DNA of 47,638 bases from Deltaproteobacteria bacterium (lineage in GTDB: Bacteria > Desulfobacterota > Desulfobacteria > Desulfobacterales > Desulfobacteraceae), in assembly GCA_027858995.1 (NCBI GenBank), contig JAQIBP010000134.1:1-47638 (forward strand), read 5' to 3'. The notes beneath the pieces were generated by a model. The model saw nothing but the letters and a program-made list of their open reading frames with translations. It was not told where the DNA came from and did not search any database. The translations under genes and the position numbers were made by a program. Each line of letters begins with the position of its first letter. Positions within the stretch are counted from its first letter, which is position 1. Below are positions 9,084 to 17,285 of the stretch, one piece after another.

Positions 9084-10044
9084 TGATAATTTTGCCGTAG
9101 TATCGTTTTCTCTTGTGAAACCATAAATCTATCACATTGGAGCCAATTAACTCATTGATCCCATCCAATTCCCTCTCAAATAGCTTGTCTAAAAACCTCT
9201 TGGTTTCCGGGGCCATTTCCGGAATTTTATTATCGATAATTGGATTGATTTTGTTATGTAATTTATTAAGCAGATTAGTAATTTTAGAAGATATCTTTGC
9301 CGAGGGAACGTTGTATGGAAGTTTTCCACGATACATCGTGTTACCATAGCCGCGTAGAATTTTGTTTTTTAATATTTGTAGATTTGTGTTTTTTGGAATT
9401 ATACCTTTATTCGAATGAATATCGAAAGCAGTGGCTGGCAGCTTATCAAAGGAAACATTTAGAAACTCAAATAATTTGCGTGAGATTCGCTTCTTGTCGG
9501 AAAGATACTCTTCAAGAATGAAAAAGAATACATGCTTTTTATTGATGTACATTAGTAAGTTTTCAATTTGATTTAAATACATACTTCTATCTAACACAGA
9601 ATGCGGATTGTACCTTAATGTATCTTCAAAGTTGAAAATAGCTCGGCCAGTTCTTAGCATATGCCAATACTGAGAATATGCTCTTTTGGTTGGGTGCCTG
9701 AGGCAAATAATCACTTTTATTCGCTTTTTTTGAAGGGAAATTCTCATTGGCGCATTCCATGACGATAGGTAGCATGTCGAATCTTCACCGATTATTGAAT
9801 TTTTTGGAGCCTCTGCAAAAAAGTTGGAATACCAATCCCAATATAGATTTGGGTCGTTTGTTATGTCTGGCACACACCATTTTTTTTTCAATCGGAAGAA
9901 AAAATCGCTGTGCTGGAGTATATCATCAATATCAAAAAAGTTGACCTCTGATTTTGGAATAAAAATTTTAGGATGAAGGTCAAGCAGGCAATGAACGGTA
10001 GAAGTTCCACATTTCATAGCTCCACAAATAATGAAATCTGGCAT
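9076..10044 (-). CDS. PAPS-dependent sulfotransferase
   Basis: This is a sulfotransferase of about 322 residues. The 5'-phosphosulfate loop is FIICGAMKCGTSTVH at the very N-terminus. The 3'-phosphate-binding strand is VIICLRHPTKRAYSQY around residue 113, with R-x7-S spacing typical of NDST/Stf0-like enzymes. I placed the start at the ATG at 10044 because AAAGGAG sits at ideal spacing before it. An upstream in-frame ATG at 10092 would add 16 residues that precede the fold. The enzyme should transfer sulfate from PAPS to a sugar hydroxyl or amine of the polysaccharide. It is one of two sulfotransferases in the locus, and no PAPS-making genes are in this window. Confidence 0.88.
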   Translation of the reverse strand: MPDFIICGAMKCGTSTVHCLLDLHPKIFIPKSEVNFFDIDDILQHSDFFFRLKKKWCVPDITNDPNLYWDWYSNFFAEAPKNSIIGEDSTCYLSSWNAPMRISLQKKRIKVIICLRHPTKRAYSQYWHMLRTGRAIFNFEDTLRYNPHSVLDRSMYLNQIENLLMYINKKHVFFFILEEYLSDKKRISRKLFEFLNVSFDKLPATAFDIHSNKGIIPKNTNLQILKNKILRGYGNTMYRGKLPYNVPSAKISSKITNLLNKLHNKINPIIDNKIPEMAPETKRFLDKLFERELDGINELIGSNVIDLWFHKRKRYYGKIINE

Positions 10045-10179
10045 GCGCACTCCTTTAGGTGCAATCCAATTGTTTTTATAGTTTTTTTTCAAGTATTTTA
10101 TCTGTAGTATTGGGTCTATTCAGGTCTTCTTCGTAGGAGGCTGAACTGGAAAAATTGGTAGCAACTCTCTTGTGAAGGA

Positions 10180-11217
10180 TTATTCATTTATGATCTTAAT
10201 AAGTTTATTTTGGGAGTCATGACCTATTATTAATGACTTAATATACTCGTCTGGATTTATTCTTTTAAGAATATTTGCACTAAAAAAGTTAACCAGAAAA
10301 TCAATAGCAGCTGATCTATGAATCTTTAAATGTTTAAATAACAGTTTTATAAACTTTGTAAAATGTAATTGTCTAAAAGACCTCATTAAAAATTGTCTTC
10401 GGTATATATATTGTATATTATGTATATCCTTATCACTAATATTCGGTGAAAGATGTTTCACTTTTTGATAGGCCATTTCAATCATATCACACAAATGAAT
10501 GGGGAATTGAACTGATTGAGTATATTTTAGATCAGACAGCTGTTTTGAATGCAGTCTCCAGGTCGCCAGGTATTTTGGGATATGAAGAATATTTGATATT
10601 AACGATGCACGTACACCCCATTCAAAGTCAGCAATTGATCCCAAATTACATCTGAATAAACCAGTCAAATCGAATAAGCTTCTCTTTATTAATAGCTGAG
10701 TTACAGAGGTATAAACTGTTGACCACCCTCCATGCATGAAAACATCATGCGGGCTATAGCGAATATGGTATTTGTTAATAAGATCCCCCAAAAAAAGTGT
10801 TTTTTCCCAGTGCGACCATTGGTTTTTATGAGCCTGACCGCCCTCATTAATTATTTTTAAGCAACAATGAGCAATATGACATTGAGAATTAGCCTCTAAG
10901 TTATTCAGCATTATTTCAAGGCAACTCGAATCCATGGAATCATCACTTGTAGCAATGTATATATATTTACCTTGTGCATGTAAAATTCCTTTGTTCCATG
11001 CATCGTACGGCCCGTTGCGGGGCTCTTGAAATAATCGGAATCTGTCATCCACACCAGTAATTTCATTTAAATATTCCCAGGAACCATCATCAGAATATCC
11101 ATCGATAATGATACATTCCCAATCTTTAAAAGTCTGTGAAAAAATACTTTCAATCCTATCCGGCAGGAATTGGATGTGATTTAGACATGGAAGAATTATT
11201 GACAGGTTAGGTGACAT
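10180..11217 (-). CDS. GT2-family glycosyltransferase
   Basis: This inverting GT-A enzyme has 345 residues. The N-terminus is the standard LSIILPCLNH strand followed by CIIIDGYSDDGSWEYL (nucleotide-binding D-G-x-S-x-D-G-S) and the DSMDSSCLE region holding the D-x-D equivalent. The substrate-side W is in GGWSTVYTS and WRLHSKQLSD is near residue 220. The IS5-family element ends only 6 bp upstream of the ATG, so the native ribosome-binding site has been replaced by element terminal sequence; the nearest purine block (AAAGG) is about 13 bp away. The coding frame itself looks complete. Expression may be reduced or now driven from the element. Confidence 0.88.
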   Translation of the reverse strand: MSPNLSIILPCLNHIQFLPDRIESIFSQTFKDWECIIIDGYSDDGSWEYLNEITGVDDRFRLFQEPRNGPYDAWNKGILHAQGKYIYIATSDDSMDSSCLEIMLNNLEANSQCHIAHCCLKIINEGGQAHKNQWSHWEKTLFLGDLINKYHIRYSPHDVFMHGGWSTVYTSVTQLLIKRSLFDLTGLFRCNLGSIADFEWGVRASLISNILHIPKYLATWRLHSKQLSDLKYTQSVQFPIHLCDMIEMAYQKVKHLSPNISDKDIHNIQYIYRRQFLMRSFRQLHFTKFIKLLFKHLKIHRSAAIDFLVNFFSANILKRINPDEYIKSLIIGHDSQNKLIKIINE

Positions 11218-11223
11218 AATCAG

Positions 11224-12630
11224 GAGACCTTTGCACGAGTCACCCGATTTTCTTTGGTTAACTCGAATACAGCCTCATTTTGTTGATAAATTTTTATCAT
11301 TTTCTTACTAAAATTTTCATTATCTATTTGATTTTATTGAATATTTATGTTATATTGTAAGCAATCAAAACACTTTAAGAGGGCAACATGGCTTACAAAA
11401 AAATCGATAAATATTTTTCCTTTGCTGACATTGCTATTCAAAATAATGCTGATAAAAATCGTTCCTTAATATTCTTAAATAAGATTAACTCTGCAATTGA
11501 CTGGCATCCAGTTCAAGAGATGCTTATTAAATTTTATCCGTTAGGTAAATCCAATAAAGGAGAACGACCCTATTCTCCCTTGCTTTTGTTTAAGTGTATG
11601 CTGCTGCAAAAGTGGTTTCAAATTAAATCTGATCCTGAGCTTGAAAGCCAGATCAATGATCGAATTTCTTTTAAGTCTTTTTTTGATATGCCTTGGGATT
11701 GTCTTTCTCCTGATCATTCTACTTTTTCCCGCTTTAGAAAACGCCTTTCCAAAGATGTCATGATTCAAATTAACAGTGTCCTTCTCAAACAATTCTACAA
11801 ACAGGGTATTTCCATTAATGAAGGTGTTGCTGTTGATGCCAGGCTGGTTAAATCTGCAAGCAGACCTATCTCCAATAAAAAGATGGAGGAGCTTAGAGAA
11901 AAACATAATTCTCCTGAAGGCAAACTTGATAAAAATGGCAATCCGAGAAAATTTATCAGAGATTTGGATTCTGACTGGACCATTAAGAATGACGAAGCCC
12001 ATTTCGGGCTTAAGGAACATACCTCTGTTGATACCAGGAACGGCTTTATTCTTGCTACAACTTTGAGTCCTTCCTCTCATAATGATTCCAAGTATCTTCC
12101 TTATGTAATTATTTATAGTATGCATACAGATAAAATCCAGGTCACCTATGCTGACAAAGGATATGCTGGTGTTCCCAATCGTGAGTTCCTTGCCTTAAAC
12201 AATATAAAAGATGGTATTATGCGTAAGGACAACATCAATGCTAAGTTAACCGATTTTGAAATCAAACGGAACAAAGCTATTTTAAAATACAGATATATAA
12301 TTGAACAGCATTTCGGCATCAGCCATATGTATGACAATGGAAACCAAGCACGATTTTCGAAAATGGTGACTAATATTATTGATATTATGTTCAGGCAGTT
12401 TACTTTCAATTTGAAAAAGGGGGCCAGGATATTTACTTGGATAGGTGCGCCAAGGCACCAAAATCCGTGTCAAAAACCTCATCTGGAGTTAAAATCAAGC
12501 TGGTTGACAGCCGATTACCTCTCAAAAAGGTTTGAATTTGTGTTGTAATGGACTCGCTTGAGTCCTGATTTTTAAAATTTTTGTTCAAAATGTTATAGTT
12601 TGAGGTGTGGCCCGATCTTGCAAAGCTCTG
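11224..12630 (+). mobile_element. IS5-family insertion sequence
   Basis: The element is about 1.4 kb with one intact transposase gene. Terminal inverted repeats are visible at 11224-11238 and 12616-12630 and match at 12 of 15 positions around the core CTTTGCA. I see no convincing target-site duplication, so the exact outer base is uncertain by a few positions. It sits in opposite orientation to the surrounding polysaccharide operon and separates two GT2 genes. Confidence 0.8.
11388..12548 (+). CDS. IS5-family transposase
   Basis: This 386-residue DDE transposase appears intact. An N-terminal DUF772-like helical region contains YSPLLLFKCMLLQKW and SRFRKRL. The catalytic core has AVDARLVKSA (first D), YADKGYAG (second D) and the Y-x2-E-Q-H-F-G block with the acidic E near residue 305. 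It is preceded by GAGGG shortly before the ATG at 11388. The C-terminal 25 residues (after KKGARIF) extend beyond the usual core. No frameshift is visible, so the element could still be active. Confidence 0.9.
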   Translation: MAYKKIDKYFSFADIAIQNNADKNRSLIFLNKINSAIDWHPVQEMLIKFYPLGKSNKGERPYSPLLLFKCMLLQKWFQIKSDPELESQINDRISFKSFFDMPWDCLSPDHSTFSRFRKRLSKDVMIQINSVLLKQFYKQGISINEGVAVDARLVKSASRPISNKKMEELREKHNSPEGKLDKNGNPRKFIRDLDSDWTIKNDEAHFGLKEHTSVDTRNGFILATTLSPSSHNDSKYLPYVIIYSMHTDKIQVTYADKGYAGVPNREFLALNNIKDGIMRKDNINAKLTDFEIKRNKAILKYRYIIEQHFGISHMYDNGNQARFSKMVTNIIDIMFRQFTFNLKKGARIFTWIGAPRHQNPCQKPHLELKSSWLTADYLSKRFEFVL

Positions 12631-12641
12631 AGTTTTGTCTT

Positions 12642-12761
12642 CTATTCTTCCCACATTGGATATTGTTCTGGATTTTTCCCCTTTGCCTCAATAACACGAG
12701 GATAAGTAATCCCAGGTTGTTGTACTTTATCTTTGTGCCTTTGAATAATTTTTAAATTCAT
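12642..12761 (-). CDS. Small ORF of 39 residues beside the IS5 end (uncertain)
   Basis: An ATG at 12761 opens a 39-codon frame that ends at a TAG 12 bp outside the IS5 terminus. The peptide starts MNLKIIQRHKDKV and contains QPGITYPRVIEAKGKNPEQY. Its composition looks protein-like, but I recognise no family. It may be a real small gene or the 5' remnant of a gene cut by the insertion. No strong ribosome-binding site is visible. Confidence 0.25.
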   Translation of the reverse strand: MNLKIIQRHKDKVQQPGITYPRVIEAKGKNPEQYPMWEE

Positions 12762-12849
12762 TTATTTTCTAATTTTAGATTTAAAATCAGTCTAAGATTT
12801 TAAATTTTATCAGTGATGATATATAGCTTCATAAAGTTATTTCACTTGT
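12762..12849. other. AT-rich intergenic stretch with a 10-bp inverted repeat
   Basis: Bases 12779-12788 and 12796-12805 form a perfect 10-bp inverted repeat with a 7-base loop just downstream of the GT2 gene that ends at 12850. The stem has only two G:C pairs, so a terminator role is weakly supported. Nothing else is recognisable here. Confidence 0.3.
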
Positions 12850-13629
12850 TCATGGTCGATTATTTTGATATTTTTTAAGAGATAATAAAGACATCAAAAC
12901 ATACCATGCATAAAAAAAACTTAGAAAAATTCCAGTAATACTTCGATATCCGTTACAAGTAATAATATTATGTGTCAAAGCAACTTTCATAGAATTAAGG
13001 AGACTGGCAAAAGAATACCTCTCTCCTTTTAAATATCTAGCCTCGCCTTCTTTGATTATATAGCGCCAATGTTTTTCAAATAGTTGTTTATAGGAATCTA
13101 TCCAGAAATGCTTTATATAACTGTTTTCATCCCACTTTAAGGTGACACTACTAAAGCCATCCAATAAAGTTGGCCCGCAATGAACTAACCCAGGAAAATT
13201 ACTCCTGAATCTGTTTAAAACGACTGGTTTTGTTTGATTTTCGCCTCCCCAAATTGTAGAGGAAAGACGTTTGCCTCTAAAATAAAATTGAGAAGGAATT
13301 TTGATAAGGCCCAATGCTGGAGTGTTAGAAATATGTGCTTCTATAATACTTTTAATCCCAACTGACAAAACTTCATCAGGATCCAAAAGAATTACCCAAT
13401 CATTTCTTGCATGGTTAATTACTTTCGCATGAATTTGTTCAACAATAGGCATTCTTTTAATATGCAGAACTTGAGCGCCTAATTCCATTGCAATATTTAC
13501 AGAAGAATCTGAAGAGCCTAAGTCAATAACCAAAATCTGGTCGCAAAACTTTAAGCTACCTAAACATTCACACAGTCTACGTTCTTCGTTAAAGGTTACA
13601 ACAATTGCTGAGAATTTGATTTCTTCCAT
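12850..13629 (-). CDS. GT2-family glycosyltransferase, WaaE/KdtX-like
   Basis: This GT-A enzyme of about 259 residues belongs to the LPS-core beta-glucosyltransferase-like branch. It has FSAIVVTFNEERRL, VIDLGSSDSS, HARNDWVILLDPDEVLS (D-x-D region) and a W-x9-R donor site (VVLNRFRSNF nearby). A hydrophobic C-terminal helix (residues about 235-250) may anchor it to the membrane. I start it at the ATG at 13629, one base after the upstream stop, because family members begin right before the IVVTFNE strand. A longer frame from 13668 would overlap the sulfotransferase gene. Probable role: adding a hexose to a lipid-linked acceptor. Confidence 0.85.
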   Translation of the reverse strand: MEEIKFSAIVVTFNEERRLCECLGSLKFCDQILVIDLGSSDSSVNIAMELGAQVLHIKRMPIVEQIHAKVINHARNDWVILLDPDEVLSVGIKSIIEAHISNTPALGLIKIPSQFYFRGKRLSSTIWGGENQTKPVVLNRFRSNFPGLVHCGPTLLDGFSSVTLKWDENSYIKHFWIDSYKQLFEKHWRYIIKEGEARYLKGERYSFASLLNSMKVALTHNIITCNGYRSITGIFLSFFYAWYVLMSLLSLKKYQNNRP

Positions 13630-13630
13630 C

Positions 13631-14353
13631 TTATATCTGTGTGATACATTTACAGAGCCTTTCATCATTTTTTTTTATCGCTCCTATAATAATAGAGGAA
13701 TAGTTTTTTTTAAAATAATTTCTATTTTTAGAATAATTTTTAGAAAAATCCACTACTTTTTTATCATGTAATGTTTTTATTTTTAGTTTTTCTTTCGTCA
13801 CTTTTTTTTTTACTTGAGAAAATTTATCTAATAAAAATGGATAATTAAAATGTTGACAGACTTTTTCGAATTCAGAATCTAAATCCTTAATCATCCTCTC
13901 ATAGGTGAGTATTGTTTTTTTTTTTGAATAATTTTCTTCAAAAAGCCACTTTTTCAAATGCTGCCCATAGAGATTGGTCCAATTCAACACTCTATTTATA
14001 TCATCCATATCCTCATTGTAATATCTCATCTGCGAATATATTGTATCGACAGGGTTGCGGTACAGATATATTACATTTTGACATCCTTGTATTGTTAAAT
14101 CTTCATCATGGCGATGATAACAAGTGAACTCCACTGCTTTTTTGTAATAAAAAATTCTAACTAAACTAGGTTTCTCAAAATATAATTCCATTAGCATACG
14201 TAACCAATGGCTTCCAGTCCGTGGGAAACTTATCAGCCATGGGAAATCAGGCTTATTAAGAAATTTGTTAATTATTTCAGGGTTTACTGCTATTGACGTT
14301 TGATTTTTTAATTTTCTTTTTTTTACTAATTTTTTAAGAATTTCTACAACCAT
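13631..14353 (-). CDS. Sulfotransferase-domain protein
   Basis: This 240-residue protein has the PAPS-binding pair of a sulfotransferase. The 5'-phosphosulfate loop is LISFPRTGSHWLRMLME near residue 40, and the 3'-phosphate site is VIYLYRNPVDTIYSQM near residue 95. The C-terminus is lysine-rich and ends with a helix containing RNYFKKNYS. It is a different subfamily from the sulfotransferase at 9076, closer to the cytosolic SULT type (P-R-T-G-S-H-W), so two positions or two sugars are probably sulfated. It lies between a methyltransferase-like gene and a GT2 gene with tight spacing. Confidence 0.85.
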   Translation of the reverse strand: MVVEILKKLVKKRKLKNQTSIAVNPEIINKFLNKPDFPWLISFPRTGSHWLRMLMELYFEKPSLVRIFYYKKAVEFTCYHRHDEDLTIQGCQNVIYLYRNPVDTIYSQMRYYNEDMDDINRVLNWTNLYGQHLKKWLFEENYSKKKTILTYERMIKDLDSEFEKVCQHFNYPFLLDKFSQVKKKVTKEKLKIKTLHDKKVVDFSKNYSKNRNYFKKNYSSIIIGAIKKNDERLCKCITQI

Positions 14354-14422
14354 TGATAGCCTATTTCAAAGTTTATAATAAGTTAGTATAGATTAACAGC
14401 CGATTGAAATGATTTTGATCAA

Positions 14423-15124
14423 TCAATTGACAATAGATTTGATGATTATATCCTCTAAAGCATAATCAATAGAGATGTCTTTACAATTCCCAAAAGCTAT
14501 ACAACACCATCCCGTTAGTGGGTGATATTTTGAAGTATGTCCAGTATATTTGGGATAGAAAACAGAATAATTGCATTTTAAATAATTTTCTATAAATTGG
14601 AAAGAACACTCTTGATTCTGATATGTATCAAACTTAAAAATATTTTCTTTACCGGGAACCAAAAAATCATCAATTAGCAGAAAACCTCCTGTAAAGGTTG
14701 AGGTAATAAATTCTACTTCCTCACGTAGTGGCCATTTAAATCCATAACCATGGGCATCAAGCCAGAATAGAATTTTTTTATTGAAAAGGGCTCTCTTTTT
14801 GTATTTGATAAGGTCAATAAACTGCTGAGACGTTTTGTTGTAGATGGTAACGTTCGGATATTTTGAGGTGTTTTTGACAGCTGCATGGAATGCTGACTTG
14901 TCTGGTTCGCAGGAAAGACACTTAATGTGTTTAAAGGAACGCGCAACATGAGCTATAGTTGAACCAACGTTGGTTCCAGTCTCAATAAAGTAATCGCAAT
15001 CTTTGATCAATGTATCGACTAAACCAAGCAGATATACGTCACCATGAAATCCGATCTCTAATAAAGGGGAAAGTTTTCTTTTTGTCCTGTTTTTATGAAA
15101 CATGAGTTGCCAAAGTTTTAGCAT
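14423..15124 (-). CDS. Class I methyltransferase-like (FkbM-type) protein
   Basis: This 233-residue protein has a SAM-binding-like ETGTNVGSTIAHVA loop near residue 45, CEPDKSAFHAA with an acidic ribose contact, and LFWLDAHGYG plus GGFLLIDDF later. It overlaps the wzt gene by 7 bp, so it is translated with the exporter. Genes in this position of Wzm/Wzt clusters are sometimes chain terminators that the Wzt C-terminal domain then recognises. A terminating methyltransferase is therefore an attractive but unproven role. It could instead be a catalytically altered member, because the motif after the SAM loop is not canonical. Confidence 0.65.
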   Translation of the reverse strand: MLKLWQLMFHKNRTKRKLSPLLEIGFHGDVYLLGLVDTLIKDCDYFIETGTNVGSTIAHVARSFKHIKCLSCEPDKSAFHAAVKNTSKYPNVTIYNKTSQQFIDLIKYKKRALFNKKILFWLDAHGYGFKWPLREEVEFITSTFTGGFLLIDDFLVPGKENIFKFDTYQNQECSFQFIENYLKCNYSVFYPKYTGHTSKYHPLTGWCCIAFGNCKDISIDYALEDIIIKSIVN

Positions 15125-16395
15125 GAAATCGTCCAGTCAGGATTAGGAATATGTATCAATCCATAAGGGACAATATAGTCATCTATAATACTATTAGCCC
15201 TTACAGTCTCAATATCAAAATGGCGTATGTTAACTAATTGGTCATAACCTCTATTGATATCCCGGACACTTAAGGTTATAGAGTATGTCCCAGGGAGTAA
15301 GCACAAGTTTTTAATCCTCAATATGCCCTTCTTTCTCTCGTTAGGTTTTAAGTTGAAAGAACCTTCATCATCTCTACTCAGTATGGTTGTTATTCTTTGA
15401 TCAAAAGAAGAATTTATACCTACTACAAATTGAAGGTTGTTTAAGTTTTTTATTGCAGCACATTCGACCTCTATAGCAAATGATTCTCCAAATTTAAATG
15501 TATTTGTGAGTTTTTCTGTTGAGTCAAACAATCGGCATTTGGAAATTCTAATTTTTTGGCCAAAATTTCCGTTTCTTGGCAAAGAATAGAGATTCTTTTT
15601 GTTGGAATTTTTGGAAAAGTTTAGAAGATATTCGTCGATCACAATATTCACATTTCCGATTTTTTTAATGCTTCCTTTTTCAATGAGGATTACATTATCA
15701 CATAATTGTTGTACTGCGGCCATGTTATGACTTACAAATAATACCGTCCTTCCTTTTTTTGCCACCTCTCCCATCTTTCCTATGCATTTTTTCTGGAATG
15801 AAATATCGCCAACTGCCAACACTTCATCAACTAACAATATTTCAGGTTCTAAATGAGCAGCCACTGCAAAGGCAAGGCGTACATACATTCCAGAAGAATA
15901 ACGTTTGACAGGGGTATCAAGGAATTTCTCCACTTCTGAAAAAGCAACAATCTCATCAAACCGCATTCGGATATCACTTTTAGTCATGCCGAGAATTGCG
16001 CCATTAAGAAAAATATTTTCTCGTCCTGTAAGTTCAGGATGAAATCCGGTTCCCACTTCGAGAAGGCTTGCTACTCGTCCTTTGATGTGGACTCTGCCTG
16101 TGGTAGGATGCGTTATTCGGCTCAGGAGTTTAAGAAGGCTAGACTTCCCGGCGCCGTTTCTTCCGATTATACCAAGGCGGTCTCCCTGCTTGACCTCAAA
16201 ATTAATATTTTTTAAAGCCCAGAACTCTTCAGTATCAATTTTTTCAGTGTTAGGTGAAAATGGATGACGAAAATGCTGGTACATGCTTCTGACACCATGT
16301 GCCATGGTGTCACGGAAGGTTTGATATTCACCCTGTTTCTGGTGCCCTATCGTATATTTTTTACCCAGATTCTCAACTGTAATGATACTTCCCAT
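15118..16395 (-). CDS. wzt: Polysaccharide ABC exporter ATPase with C-terminal glycan-binding domain
   Basis: The protein is 425 residues. Residues 1 to about 245 are the nucleotide-binding domain with Walker A GRNGAGKSS, signature YSSGMYVRL, Walker B ILLVDEVLAVGD and the H-loop in VSHNM. Residues about 260-425 form an extra beta-rich domain typical of Wzt proteins that read the capped end of the O-polysaccharide before export. It powers transfer of undecaprenyl-linked glycan across the inner membrane with the permease encoded 6 bp upstream. The extended form indicates chain-length control by a terminal modification, which fits the adjacent methyltransferase-like gene. Confidence 0.93.
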   Translation of the reverse strand: MGSIITVENLGKKYTIGHQKQGEYQTFRDTMAHGVRSMYQHFRHPFSPNTEKIDTEEFWALKNINFEVKQGDRLGIIGRNGAGKSSLLKLLSRITHPTTGRVHIKGRVASLLEVGTGFHPELTGRENIFLNGAILGMTKSDIRMRFDEIVAFSEVEKFLDTPVKRYSSGMYVRLAFAVAAHLEPEILLVDEVLAVGDISFQKKCIGKMGEVAKKGRTVLFVSHNMAAVQQLCDNVILIEKGSIKKIGNVNIVIDEYLLNFSKNSNKKNLYSLPRNGNFGQKIRISKCRLFDSTEKLTNTFKFGESFAIEVECAAIKNLNNLQFVVGINSSFDQRITTILSRDDEGSFNLKPNERKKGILRIKNLCLLPGTYSITLSVRDINRGYDQLVNIRHFDIETVRANSIIDDYIVPYGLIHIPNPDWTISC

Positions 16396-16401
16396 AATAT
16401 C

Positions 16402-17226
16402 CTATATAATATCGGCAAAACTACGTTCGGTTTTATTGAAATACATGATTCCGAAAAGAAAAAGAAAAATTGCAAATCCTATGGAAATGATAAAACCCGG
16501 CCAAAAAATTGAAATATCTTTTCCAAGCAGGCACCATCTGAACCCGTCAATAACCCCCACCATCGGGTTTAGCGAATATAGCATCCGCCATTTCTCAGGG
16601 ATAACACTGCTGCTAAAACCAACCGGTGAAATATAAAGTCCAAACTGAACAATAAACGGCACCACATATCTGAAATCTCGATATTTCACGTTGAGTGCGG
16701 AAATGATATATCCGGCACCTAGGGATGTTAATATCGCCATTAGCAGCAGTAAAGGCAGTAAACATATTTTTATATCCGGCATCACCCCGTACCAGAGCAT
16801 CAGGATAATAAAAATTGCAAACGAAACAGCAAAGTCGATCAGGCTTACAATCATTGCTGTTGTAGGTATGATAATTCTTGGGAAATAGACTTTTGAAATA
16901 AGTTGAGTATTGTTAATCAATGAATTGCTTGCTTCGGAAAAAGTATTGCTGAAAAACTGCCAGGGAATCATTGCCGCAAAAACCAATAATGGGTAGGGGA
17001 TATCACCCGAGGGAAGTTTTGCGATTTTGCCGAAGATAATTGTAAAAACAATCATAGTTAAAAGAGGTCTCAATACACTCCAAGCAATACCGATCACAGT
17101 TTGTTTGTATCGAACAAGCACATCCCGCCAAGCAAGAAAATAAAATAGATCTCTGTATTGCCAGAGTTCTTTCCAGAAATTTTTAATTGTTTTATCTGGT
17201 TCAATAATTAATTCAAATTTTGACAT
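16402..17226 (-). CDS. wzm: Polysaccharide ABC exporter permease
   Basis: This 274-residue ABC-2 permease has the hallmark cytoplasmic N-terminus YRDLFYFLAWRDVLVRYKQT, followed by six hydrophobic segments (GIAWSVLRPLLTMIVF, LLVFAAMIPWQFF and others) and a C-terminal YFNKTERSFADII tail. It forms the membrane channel with Wzt. It is the first gene of the exporter set. The IS630 element begins about 60 bp upstream of its ATG, so the original promoter or upstream operon connection has been interrupted. Confidence 0.93.
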   Translation of the reverse strand: MSKFELIIEPDKTIKNFWKELWQYRDLFYFLAWRDVLVRYKQTVIGIAWSVLRPLLTMIVFTIIFGKIAKLPSGDIPYPLLVFAAMIPWQFFSNTFSEASNSLINNTQLISKVYFPRIIIPTTAMIVSLIDFAVSFAIFIILMLWYGVMPDIKICLLPLLLLMAILTSLGAGYIISALNVKYRDFRYVVPFIVQFGLYISPVGFSSSVIPEKWRMLYSLNPMVGVIDGFRWCLLGKDISIFWPGFIISIGFAIFLFLFGIMYFNKTERSFADII

Positions 17227-17285
17227 AATTCTTTTGTGATCATTTTTAAAATTTTTTACTTTGCAGCCAAGCTTGAATTAGCATG

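Noticed and set aside
11541-12125. 194-codon minus-strand frame inside the IS5 element
   Set aside because: It is fully antisense to a transposase with a clear DDE core and has no recognisable family.
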